DNA from: Skeletonema tropicum
Taxonomy: Eukaryota > Bacillariophyta > Thalassiosirophyceae > Thalassiosirales > Thalassiosiraceae
Length of the DNA stretch: 64,000 nucleotides
Direction: 5' to 3'
Assembly: GCA_037178625.1 (NCBI GenBank)
Contig: CM074136.1
Coordinates: forward strand, 1,860,001 to 1,924,000
The first letter of the stretch is position 1; each line of letters starts with the position of its first letter. Shown here in pieces: positions 8,336 to 16,989 of the stretch. A program made the translations under genes and the position numbers. Below the pieces are notes generated by a model, which searched no databases, was not told the DNA's origin, and saw only the letters and a program-made list of their open reading frames with translations.

Positions 8336-10984
8336 ATGCAGTCGCCTTTTATGACTCCCTTAGACCCTCCGTTGGCGCCAACCATCGTGAGTGATGTCTC
8401 AAGTGTGGAGTCCGTAACTCCTCGCAGTGAGGAGACCACCGCCCCTCCTCGTACTCAAGTGCCCTTGTCTGTTCAGGCTTCTCGAGATTGGTACGGTGAT
8501 CTGTTGTGGCTTCGAGATGGTAATCCTCCCGGAAGCTCTGCTGGCAGTATTGCTGGCCCTACTGGCGACGAAGCCAGTAACCCCTCGTGGCTCAATGAAG
8601 CCCCTGCTGGTGTTGTTGCCAGCAGCCCGTCTAGCCTAGAGGCTAGACATCTCGGAGACCTCAGAGACATTCTGTCCCCTGTTGCCTTCGGTAGTCACTC
8701 GACCTCTGCTGCGCCCACTACTTTCGATGATGGTGCGGCTGCGGCGGGTCTTGCTGCTCTACTCGACAAGGTCGAGTTGGAAATCAATAATACTCCGATG
8801 ACTAAAGATGCGCGTGATAAGGCCGTGGTTAAGATTGCTGATCTCAGGCTCTCATTGTTGGATGGCTCTGCCTCTGGTGTTTCTGAAGTTTCCCCGGCTG
8901 CTGCTGTGGATGGTTCCCCTGTGTCTGGAGGAGGAGATGGTGTTTCTGTGTCTGGCGGAGGACATGGTACCTCTGTGGCTGTTCCTGTGGCAAGTAGCTA
9001 CAATGATGTGGTTCAGCCGTGTTCCTATCCTTCGGTCATACACTATGATCCCACCTCTTTCGCTTCGACGGCTACCCTTCCAGGTTTTGGTGGACCACCA
9101 TCGACTTATGTGCCTCCAGTCTTATCTTCAGGACCTGTGGCTGTGCCTGTTACATCGAGCTCTACCTCTGCGGGTTTTGTTGGTACTTGCCTACCGGTAT
9201 CTACCGCTGGACATACTATCCCGTCTGGTTCTGTACCCGTTGGCCCTTCTGCTGCTTCGCACAGTGATACAAATGTAACTGCTGCGCCAGCTCCGGTTCC
9301 AGTCCCAGTGAACCCTCCAGAAGGAGAAAGAAGTGCTATATTTTATGATACCCCTGTGAGGAGTGCTCCCGGTCCAAGTGCCACTGACGTCGAGGTTGTC
9401 ATATCTAAAGAAGAACGTCTCAAGCTTGATGTCACGAACTACGACCAACTGAAGATTCTGGAGAAAATCCGTGGTGGGTTGGACGACAAGTTCGGTGTTA
9501 GCAGTAAGGATTCGCTCTTGTCCGACAAGTCAGAAGCTGGTGACAACGTTAAGAATGTTCACGTGCAGGTCTCTGCCACCAAATACTTCGACCTGATCGC
9601 CCAAACCTTCACGCACTTCACTAAGTACGATATGCTAGAGATTCTGGACATCAGCCCCTCCAAATCAAGCGACCCAGATCTGTCCAAACCAATTAGTGAG
9701 ATTCTGGACCTACAGAAATCGCAAAATCTTCTGTGGGAGTGGCAATGGCTTCGGTTTGAGGATGTGTGTGTTACGCAAGCACTTATTAACACCTCAGTCT
9801 TCGTCTGTGCTGCTGACAATCAGAGCAGTAACTTGATGTATCGGTTTCTCTACAATTCCTGTACCAGCTCGCTCAAGCAACTCATCGACAAGGAATTCAA
9901 AGAGCTGCCCGCTTCCAAGAAAGGTGGTCTTACTTATTTGTGGCTTCTCCTGCACACCGTACTTCGGCAGACTCCTGGAGTTTCTACGTCCCTTGTTCAG
10001 TTCATCAAGTTGTGGTCTACTAAAGGCCCTGCTCTGGTAAATGGAAATCTCTTTATCGGTGGTAAACAGTTGAAGAATGCACTTAGTCTTCTTTATGGCG
10101 CAGGCAGGCTTGAGCAGGACACCCCAAATAACTTATGGAAAGGAGCCAGCTTGAGCAGAAATAAATTCCTTAGCAAAATCGCTGAGAAGAACTGCGTTGA
10201 AGCTGATGAAGCTCGCCTTAGTTTGAAAATTTACGATGCTCTTAATCAGTCTCAGCAGTCCATCTACGACAAATCTGTTGCTATCGTGGACACAATTATG
10301 GATGCTTATGCCGATCAGACAGCAGGTGGAAAGCGGTTTGCTGATGTCCCTGCTACTCAGGACAATCGTTTCAATAATTTGTCTGGTAGAAGGAGCGGTG
10401 TACCTAGGAGTGGTGTACCTGGTGGTGGTGGACCTCCCCGCGGTGGTGGAAATAGGCGTTCAAGGCCTTGCTATAATTGTGAGCAGCCTGGTTGTTCGGT
10501 AAAGAAATGCAAGAAGACGCTCAATCAGGAACGTATCGATCGCAATATCGAGCTGGCGAAGAGGGGTGAATTTGGGGTCGAGATCCCCGAACGTGCCGCT
10601 GCTACTCAGCCCCAACAGAAGATGGTCGACGGTTTCTGCATGGCCTATTGTAAGCATTGTCAGTGCTACGTCAAGGATCACTCAACCAAGTACCACGACA
10701 AATGGAGCGCTGACAAGTCCGGATTCAATATGTTTGATGTGAACCCTAGTCATCCTTTGGTGGTCAGGAACAAGGAACACTTTGCTGCCCTTGTTGCCTC
10801 CCGGCGTTCTGGTAGTGATAGCGTGTCCGCTCTTACTGTCCCTCCTGGTGACGACGGTGGACAAGCTCAACGTATGGCAAACTTGAACTCCATCCTCTCT
10901 GAACTTGAGAAGAGGGTTTCGGATGAACACTCAGTGAATCTCGTCAATGCTGCACGTGCCAATGCTGCGCAGGGTTTTCGGTAG
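8336..10984 (+). CDS. Retrotransposon Gag polyprotein
   Basis: 882 residues from an ATG. The N-terminal 350 residues are Ser/Pro/Val/Gly-rich and low complexity. The middle part (about 360-650) is an alpha-helical, capsid-like region. A Gly/Arg-rich stretch (P-R-G-G-G-N-R-R) leads to C-Y-N-C-E-Q-P-G-C-S-V-K-K-C, spaced like a nucleocapsid zinc knuckle but with Cys in place of the usual His. The tail holds a further Cys/His group (C-M-A-Y-C-K-H-C-Q-C). Its TAG at 10982 precedes the Pol region in another frame, so Pol must be made by recoding or a separate start. Ty1/copia Gag packages the element RNA in cytoplasmic particles. Confidence 0.85.
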   Translation: MQSPFMTPLDPPLAPTIVSDVSSVESVTPRSEETTAPPRTQVPLSVQASRDWYGDLLWLRDGNPPGSSAGSIAGPTGDEASNPSWLNEAPAGVVASSPSSLEARHLGDLRDILSPVAFGSHSTSAAPTTFDDGAAAAGLAALLDKVELEINNTPMTKDARDKAVVKIADLRLSLLDGSASGVSEVSPAAAVDGSPVSGGGDGVSVSGGGHGTSVAVPVASSYNDVVQPCSYPSVIHYDPTSFASTATLPGFGGPPSTYVPPVLSSGPVAVPVTSSSTSAGFVGTCLPVSTAGHTIPSGSVPVGPSAASHSDTNVTAAPAPVPVPVNPPEGERSAIFYDTPVRSAPGPSATDVEVVISKEERLKLDVTNYDQLKILEKIRGGLDDKFGVSSKDSLLSDKSEAGDNVKNVHVQVSATKYFDLIAQTFTHFTKYDMLEILDISPSKSSDPDLSKPISEILDLQKSQNLLWEWQWLRFEDVCVTQALINTSVFVCAADNQSSNLMYRFLYNSCTSSLKQLIDKEFKELPASKKGGLTYLWLLLHTVLRQTPGVSTSLVQFIKLWSTKGPALVNGNLFIGGKQLKNALSLLYGAGRLEQDTPNNLWKGASLSRNKFLSKIAEKNCVEADEARLSLKIYDALNQSQQSIYDKSVAIVDTIMDAYADQTAGGKRFADVPATQDNRFNNLSGRRSGVPRSGVPGGGGPPRGGGNRRSRPCYNCEQPGCSVKKCKKTLNQERIDRNIELAKRGEFGVEIPERAAATQPQQKMVDGFCMAYCKHCQCYVKDHSTKYHDKWSADKSGFNMFDVNPSHPLVVRNKEHFAALVASRRSGSDSVSALTVPPGDDGGQAQRMANLNSILSELEKRVSDEHSVNLVNAARANAAQGFR

Positions 10985-11663
10985 GGTGGATTGTTTTGCT
11001 AGGTCTTTCCACTATCTTCCCTTTTAACCCTGGCGCCCGTAGCTTCTTGCTACACATCGTTCAGTTGATGATCTACCGTCTGATTCTCTTTGCCAACGCT
11101 CCATGTCTTCCTGATTTCGTGTTGGGCCTTCTCATCATGGTCTTGTTTCAGTTGATCGTGTCTGGTACTCAAGGTTCACCTTCAACTTCATCTGGTACTA
11201 CTCGCAAGAAAAGGCCTCGTTCTCATCGGTCCAGGTTCAAGCGTTTTCATCGGCGTGCCTTGCCTTACCATTTAGTCCTACGTTGCCGACGTCGCCTAGG
11301 TAATAGTCCTTGTCGTTGGACGGCACTTCTTTTCCATCGTCTCGAGATAAAGCTCATCGTCGCTGGAGGAGGAGGAATCTGCGTGCACGTCGTCGTTACC
11401 GAAAGAACCACACTCGGAATGAGTTCTTCTCTAAGGTCACCGATGGACGATTCACCCAGCCGACTTGGTCTGATGATATTGGTGCCTTTCTTGACGGTGT
11501 TGATGTTCTCTATTGCGCCCGAAAGTTACTGAAGGATCATGAGGATGAATTGCAGATTCCTCCTCCTCCAGCGACGATGAGCTTTATCTCGAGACGATGG
11601 AAAAGAAGTGCCGTCCAAACGACAAGGACTATTACCTAGGCGACGTCGGCAACGTAGGACTAA
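10985..11663 (+). other. Gag-Pol junction with inverted and direct repeats
   Basis: Frame 10996-11532 is Arg-rich and runs into the duplicated block. Arm 11230-11382 is repeated inverted at 11552-11705, and 11321-11555 is repeated directly at 11708-11942. Two stop codons (TAA TAG near 11300) separate the upstream frame from the Pol frame in the first direct copy. The inverted arm has one extra T (gtcgtttgg against gtcgttgg near 11315). With that base the upstream frame and the Pol frame would be continuous, so the direct copy seems to have lost a base. Confidence 0.7.
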
Positions 11664-11942
11664 ATGGTAAGGCAAGGCACGCCGATGAAAACGCTTGAAC
11701 CTGGACACGGCACTTCTTTTCCATCGTCTCGAGATAAAGCTCATCGTCGCTGGAGGAGGAGGAATCTGCGTGCACGTCGTCGTTACCGAAAGAACCACAC
11801 TCGGAATGAGTTCTTCTCTAAGGTCACCGATGGACGATTCACCCAGCCGACTTGGTCTGATGATATTGGTGCCTTTCTTGACGGTGTTGATGTTCTCTAT
11901 TGCGCCCGAAAGTTACTGAAGGATCATGAGGATGAATTGCAG
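11230..11942. repeat. Hairpin-type inverted duplication inside the retrotransposon
   Basis: Order is arm, spacer, inverted arm, then a second direct copy of the arm end plus spacer. Arms are 153 and 154 nt and differ by one T. The direct copies are 235 nt each and look identical. Such a structure fits template switching during reverse transcription or amplification, or a chimeric assembly join. Confidence 0.85.
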
Positions 11943-14900
11943 CGTGAGAAGAAGGATGCTTTGAAGCGTTTGACGGAGAAGGTGCTGAAGCGTATGAAGG
12001 AGGAACGGATTAAGAAGAAGGAAGCACGGAAGAAAGAGAAGGAGGAGTCAAAGGAATACATGTCCGATGCTCCTCAATCCTTTTCACATCCACGCTCACC
12101 GTTCTCTCCAGGTGTTGTCGATGCTTTTCTTGAGAGCAAGCGAGTGCTCGACGTGATGGTTTCTATCAATGGTCTCAGAGTTGAAGATCATATCGCCAAT
12201 GTGAAGGCTCTCTTGGGTAGAGTTGCACTCTTACGTGGTCCTATTCGGTTTGCTCAGATGGAAAGTTCGTCTATTGCAGATCCAGATAATCCCAACTTCT
12301 ACAATACCCCGTTGATTTGGGACACTGGCGCCTCGTGGGGTCTTTCTCCCTTTCGTGCTGACTTCATTGACTATGAAGAAGTTAGTATTCCTGTGAAAGA
12401 TATCTCCAAAACAAATATGGTGATTGGGATTGGTACAGTCATGTACAAGTTGAGAGCAACGAACGGCGACGAACTTCTTGTCCCTGGAATCAGCTACCAT
12501 CTTCCTGAGTGTGATATTCGGCTAATGAGTCCGCAAGTTTACCACAAACTATATGGAGGATGCAGTATTGTTGATGGTGATAAAGTTGATTGGAGATTGC
12601 CCAAGCAGTTCGAAATGTCTACCGTGCATCACATTGAGATTCCGATGAATAAAGACACAAATTTGCCAATGTTGTTCAATGTGACTTGCACTGAGGAGGA
12701 ACGCACTACTATCGGTCCACGCTTTACCAAAGCGGTTGCGCATCTTCGTCACGCTCGAGGTTTCTTCCTTGGAAAGTGGAGTGTTACTGAAGCAGAGGAT
12801 GAATACGAATTCGATGATTTCCTGCACCTGTACCCCTGCGTTACCAATGTCGACAACTTGAATATTTCCGCGGCTCAGAAGGCGCTCTTGTTGTGGCATT
12901 TCAAGCTTGGTATCTCTGTCAAGGACGTTCAACAATTGATGAAGCCTCATCGTGCGATGCAGGAGGATGGAACGTCCCAAATCTTTCCGGCAGTGTTGAA
13001 AGCAGATCCTCCAGAAGCAGCTAACTGTCCGTTGCCGGTCTGTCCTACTTGCAAGCTGGCAAGTGCGAAACGATCGAAACCTCTGTATCCATCTGTCTCT
13101 AAGAAGGATCCCGAGAAGGTGGATGTGCTTGCCCGTGACAGATATTTGCCTGGTGATTTCGTCAGTTCTGATCAGTTCAAGGTTCCCGTTACTGGTCGCG
13201 CCCTTTCTGGATTCGATGAAGATCTCTACAATTGTGGTACTGTGTATCATGACATGGCTACTTCCTATATACACATGGAGTTCCAGTCTGATGGCACTGC
13301 TTCGGAGACCCTCAAGGGCAAGATTCACTATGAGCAATTCTTGGAAGAATTCGGTGTTACTATCAAGCATCTTCACTCTGACAATGGTATCTATGTTTCG
13401 AAGGATTTTCGTGATGATTGTTCCAGTAAAGGACAAAAGCAGACGTTCTCTGGTGTTGGATCTCAATTTGAAAATGGTGCCGCTGAGAGAGCTATTCAAA
13501 CTATCTTTTGGATGGCACGTTCCATGATGCTTCACGTTGCGTTGCGTTGGAACGAGCACGAAGTTGATAGCCCCCGCCTTTGGCCCTTTGCTGTTCAACA
13601 CGCAGTTTGGCTCTACAATCGTTTGCCCAACAGAGTGACTGGTCTTACTCCGTTAGAACGTCTTTCCGGTGTTAAGGATGATCATCGTGATTTACGTCGT
13701 GTTCATGTGTGGGGATCTCCCTGCTATGTCTTGGATCCTAAGCTTCAGAGTGGAAAGAAACTTGCTAAGTTCGATAAGCGTGCCCGTCTTGGTCAGTACC
13801 TTGGTTTCTCTCCCGAGCACTCTACACTGGTTGCTTTGGTCCGTCATCTTGGTTCTGGTCACGTCAGCCCTCAGTGGCACGTTGTTTTTGATGACAAGTT
13901 CCAGAGTGTCTTCAGCAATGGTGCTATGTCCGACGAAGATTTTGATGAACTCTGTTCTTTGCTGTACGACACTAGCCGAGATCATTACGTTCCGCCTTCT
14001 GATGTTGATGAGGATGGAAATTATGTGTACTATCCCCCTCCCCTTGATGACATTTGGCTGAGCGAAGAGGAACGTCGCGAGATGAAAGTCCGTGTTCAGG
14101 AATGGAAAGATCGTCTGAAGGCCGAACGCTGTGCTCATGAAGAGTCATTTGCTTCAGAGAAGGATTCCATCTCCCAAGTTGTCGAGTTTGATCCTGTTGT
14201 CGAAGAGATCAATGTTGCTCCGTCTGCTCCCTTGCCGCCTACTTCTAATGAAGCCTCCACAGTTGGTAATTCAGTTCCAGAAGGAGCTTCAGTGCCTGAA
14301 TCAGAAGGAGGTGATGTAGAGTCTCCTGATGCGGATGATGAAGTATTCGACGAAGATGTTCCCTTCAATGAAGAAGATGCTCTTAAGTCTGTTGACAATA
14401 ATTGGAGCAGGAAACTCCGTGATCGTTCAAAGTTGCAAAAACCTGAAAAACTCCGTACGCTGAACTCTACTACTTGGCAAGATGCTCTCAATTACTCTCC
14501 GCGTGATATGGCACACCTTTCTGTCGCTCAACGCAGTTATTTGACTAAGTCTGAATATCGTCGGTTCTTTGCTCATTATGCCGTCACTCTCGGTAAACAA
14601 ACTGTCCCACCTAGAGTGGCCCGATTGTCGGCGAAGAAGCAGCAGTATAGGCAGCGTATGGCAGCTATGATTGAGTCAGCCGATAATCTTCTCATGCAGA
14701 TGGAACTCGAGGTCCCTACAGTCGAAGATCTCATGGCTAGTCCTTTGGCAAAGTTTATTCATCTCGCAGTCAACAACACAAACTACAGTGGAAGTACCAA
14801 GGAATTGATTGCAAACTACGTCCATCCACTGTTCCTGAAAGCGAAAGCTCAAGCATCTTCCGAGGACAACCCTAATTGGAACCAAGCTATGTATGGTGAT

Positions 14901-16457
14901 GCTGCAGCCGAGTATTGGGAAGCTTGCAAGGTTGAGATTGCGACGTTGGAGAAAATGGAATCTTGGGAAGTTGTTGATATTCCTCCTGGGAAGCATATTC
15001 TTGGTAGCACTTGGGCATTTCGTCTCAAGCGTTATCCAGATGGTAGACCTAAGAAGTACAAAGCTCGTTTTGTTGCTCGTGGCGATCAGCAGATCAAGGA
15101 TGTGGAGTACAAGGAAACTTATGCTCCTGTGGTGTCGTGGGCGACAGTTCGTTTGATGCTCATCTTGGAGTCTATGCTTGGACTCAAGTCTTGTCAGGCC
15201 GATGTTGAATGTGCTTTCTTGCACGGTCATTTGGAAGAAGGCGAAGAAATCTACATGCACATGCCGCGCGGTTTCAAGCAGGAAGGTAAATGTCTCCGCT
15301 TGAAGAGGTCATTGTACGGACTCAAGCAAGCTCCACGTGCATTTCACACCTATTTGGTCAAAGCTTTGGAGAAGCAAGGTTTACGTCAGTCTCATTTGGA
15401 TCCCTGTCTCTTTATTGGAGATAAAGTTGTCGCCGTTACTTTTGTTGACGACTGTTTGTTTTGGGCCAAAGATGAGAAAGATATCAATGCACTTTTGGTT
15501 CGTCTTCGCAGCGATGAAGAGCATGGTTTGCTTCTAGAGAAGGAAGGTGATGCTGCTGGTTTCTTGGGTGTTGATTTGAAGAAGAAGAATGGTCAGGTTG
15601 AAATGACTCAAACTGGTCTCATCGACCGCATCATCACTGCTCTCGGTCTAGAAGGAGGACAACACCATCCAAAGCTAACTCCGGCAAGTTCCAAGCCTTT
15701 GGTTCGTGATACTGACGGCGCTGCTGCAGAAGGAGCGTTCTCCTATTCAAGTGTTGTTGGAATGTTGCTCTATCTCTCTGGTCACTCTCGTCCCGATATT
15801 GCCTATGCTGTGAACTGTTGTGCGAGGTACATGTTCTCTCCACGCAAGTCTCACGAAGAAGCTCTCATCAGGATCGGTTTGTATCTCAAGGGTACACATG
15901 ATAAGGGATTGATTCTCACCCCTACTTCGAATGTTCTCAATGTCGAAGCTTATCCTGACGCAGATTTTGGTGGTTTGTACGGACACGAACATCCCAGTGA
16001 CCCTGCCTGTGTCAAGAGTAGAACAGGATTCGTCATCAAGGTTGCTAATTGTCCTGTCTTGTGGAAGTCTCAATTGCAGTCCTCGAAGACAGCCCTCAGC
16101 ACTATGGAAGCAGAGATTACAGCTCTTGCTCATTGTTGTAGAGAACTCTTTCCTCTCATTGACATGGTTAAGAGTCTCAGCAAGGTCTACGGTCTTGAGG
16201 AGCAAGCTGCGGAGATGAAAGTCTCTATTCACGAAGATAACGCTGGAGCTTTGCTTCTGGCACAGACTCTTCCGCCTCAGTTTACTCCCCGTTCGAAGTG
16301 GTATCACATCGAGACAGTTTGGTTTCGTGAGGAGATTGTTAAGAGACAGATCAAGTTGATGAAGATCTGTACGACGGAACAACTTGGAGACATTTTTACG
16401 AAAGGTCTTTCCAAGGATGTGTTCCAGATCTTGAGGAGGAAGCTCATGGGTTGGTAG
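11664..16457 (+). CDS. Retrotransposon Pol polyprotein (PR-IN-RT-RH)
   Basis: 1597-residue open frame from the first ATG; the true start may lie upstream of the rearranged junction. In order: a highly basic and Lys/Glu-rich N-terminus; an aspartic protease with D-T-G-A-S at residue about 220; an integrase zinc region (H...H, C-P-T-C); an integrase core with the DDE triad (D in S-S-D-Q-F about 503, D in H-S-D-N-G, E in G-A-A-E-R-A); an acidic linker; a reverse transcriptase with S-T-W-A-F-R-L-K, K-A-R-F-V-A-R-G and the active-site F-V-D-D at about 1260; and RNase H with D-A-D-F-G-G, M-E-A-E, E-D-N-A-G-A and a C-terminal H-I-E-T. All catalytic residues look intact. Integrase before RT places it in copia rather than gypsy. 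Confidence 0.93.
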   Translation: MVRQGTPMKTLEPGHGTSFPSSRDKAHRRWRRRNLRARRRYRKNHTRNEFFSKVTDGRFTQPTWSDDIGAFLDGVDVLYCARKLLKDHEDELQREKKDALKRLTEKVLKRMKEERIKKKEARKKEKEESKEYMSDAPQSFSHPRSPFSPGVVDAFLESKRVLDVMVSINGLRVEDHIANVKALLGRVALLRGPIRFAQMESSSIADPDNPNFYNTPLIWDTGASWGLSPFRADFIDYEEVSIPVKDISKTNMVIGIGTVMYKLRATNGDELLVPGISYHLPECDIRLMSPQVYHKLYGGCSIVDGDKVDWRLPKQFEMSTVHHIEIPMNKDTNLPMLFNVTCTEEERTTIGPRFTKAVAHLRHARGFFLGKWSVTEAEDEYEFDDFLHLYPCVTNVDNLNISAAQKALLLWHFKLGISVKDVQQLMKPHRAMQEDGTSQIFPAVLKADPPEAANCPLPVCPTCKLASAKRSKPLYPSVSKKDPEKVDVLARDRYLPGDFVSSDQFKVPVTGRALSGFDEDLYNCGTVYHDMATSYIHMEFQSDGTASETLKGKIHYEQFLEEFGVTIKHLHSDNGIYVSKDFRDDCSSKGQKQTFSGVGSQFENGAAERAIQTIFWMARSMMLHVALRWNEHEVDSPRLWPFAVQHAVWLYNRLPNRVTGLTPLERLSGVKDDHRDLRRVHVWGSPCYVLDPKLQSGKKLAKFDKRARLGQYLGFSPEHSTLVALVRHLGSGHVSPQWHVVFDDKFQSVFSNGAMSDEDFDELCSLLYDTSRDHYVPPSDVDEDGNYVYYPPPLDDIWLSEEERREMKVRVQEWKDRLKAERCAHEESFASEKDSISQVVEFDPVVEEINVAPSAPLPPTSNEASTVGNSVPEGASVPESEGGDVESPDADDEVFDEDVPFNEEDALKSVDNNWSRKLRDRSKLQKPEKLRTLNSTTWQDALNYSPRDMAHLSVAQRSYLTKSEYRRFFAHYAVTLGKQTVPPRVARLSAKKQQYRQRMAAMIESADNLLMQMELEVPTVEDLMASPLAKFIHLAVNNTNYSGSTKELIANYVHPLFLKAKAQASSEDNPNWNQAMYGDAAAEYWEACKVEIATLEKMESWEVVDIPPGKHILGSTWAFRLKRYPDGRPKKYKARFVARGDQQIKDVEYKETYAPVVSWATVRLMLILESMLGLKSCQADVECAFLHGHLEEGEEIYMHMPRGFKQEGKCLRLKRSLYGLKQAPRAFHTYLVKALEKQGLRQSHLDPCLFIGDKVVAVTFVDDCLFWAKDEKDINALLVRLRSDEEHGLLLEKEGDAAGFLGVDLKKKNGQVEMTQTGLIDRIITALGLEGGQHHPKLTPASSKPLVRDTDGAAAEGAFSYSSVVGMLLYLSGHSRPDIAYAVNCCARYMFSPRKSHEEALIRIGLYLKGTHDKGLILTPTSNVLNVEAYPDADFGGLYGHEHPSDPACVKSRTGFVIKVANCPVLWKSQLQSSKTALSTMEAEITALAHCCRELFPLIDMVKSLSKVYGLEEQAAEMKVSIHEDNAGALLLAQTLPPQFTPRSKWYHIETVWFREEIVKRQIKLMKICTTEQLGDIFTKGLSKDVFQILRRKLMGW

Positions 16458-16474
16458 AACACATGAGGATCTCT

Positions 16475-16483
16475 GAGAAGGAG
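16475..16483 (+). other. Polypurine tract
   Basis: gagaaggag directly before the 3' LTR, preceded by further purine-rich sequence. This is the expected plus-strand primer site for a copia element. Confidence 0.6.
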
Positions 16484-16720
16484 TGTGATGGATAGCCGTC
16501 TTAGATGGCAATCCCCAATTGTATGGAAAAGAACTTTAGTTTAGGTTTAGTTTAGGTAGTTCCACGTCAAGGAATACCGCTTGTGAATGATGTTAGGATG
16601 TCAGAATCAGTCATCTGACACATCTAATCTTAGGATTGACATCCGGGTCTTCCCAGGTGTCAAGGCTCTCGTGAAGCTTTGCTTGGCAGAGCATCCTCAT
16701 AAAGAGCAAGTAGTTATATA
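16484..16720 (+). repeat. 3' LTR
   Basis: Same 237-bp sequence as 7588-7824, beginning 27 nt after the Pol stop codon. The base after the last shared position differs between the two copies, which sets the right edge. Confidence 0.88.
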
Positions 16721-16742
16721 CATAGTTAGTAGGCGAACCAGA

Positions 16743-16824
16743 TTCTCAGGCCCGCGGGCCTGGCTGGGTTTCCGGGCCCGCGAACACGTTTTCACCAAAG
16801 AGGCATGTTTTCATGGGAACTCCG
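16743..16824. repeat. MULE left terminal inverted repeat
   Basis: Inverted partner of 21484-21565. GC-rich outer part, then an AT-rich inner part (ttttcaccaaagaggcatg). Confidence 0.75.
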
Positions 16825-16989
16825 ACACTCTAGAGTCACAGATATCACAAGTCACAAGATAAAAGCAGACAGATCATTAAGTTACTTATAATACTTCTTA
16901 GAAGATGGTGACAATAAGTAATTGCTCATACGAAACAACTTTAATGTTTTAAGAATTGATACGAATATTCCCCAACCCCTGATGGATGA

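Larger units (their letters stand above)
7588..16720 (+). mobile_element. Ty1/copia LTR retrotransposon
   Basis: Complete-looking element of about 9.1 kb: 5' LTR, leader, Gag ORF, Pol ORF, purine-rich tract (gagaaggag, 16475-16483) and 3' LTR. Pol order is protease, integrase, reverse transcriptase, RNase H, which defines the copia (Pseudoviridae-type) lineage. The two 237-bp LTR copies look identical, implying a recent insertion. No convincing target-site duplication is visible: the flanks read acaac and catag. The Gag-Pol junction contains an inverted/direct rearrangement (11230-11942), described separately. Diatom genomes are known to carry many copia elements (CoDi); the subgroup was not assigned. 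Confidence 0.93.

Noticed and set aside
8808..9278. Hydrophobic second-frame ORF inside Gag
   Set aside because: It is a +1 reading of Ser/Pro/Val codons, overlaps Gag completely and has no independent features.
12549..13601. 350-residue minus frame opposite the integrase
   Set aside because: Shadow of Pol; the Pol frame has all catalytic motifs.
7583..16725. 5-bp target duplication for the retrotransposon
   Set aside because: acaac and catag do not match, and shifting the borders by a few bases did not help.
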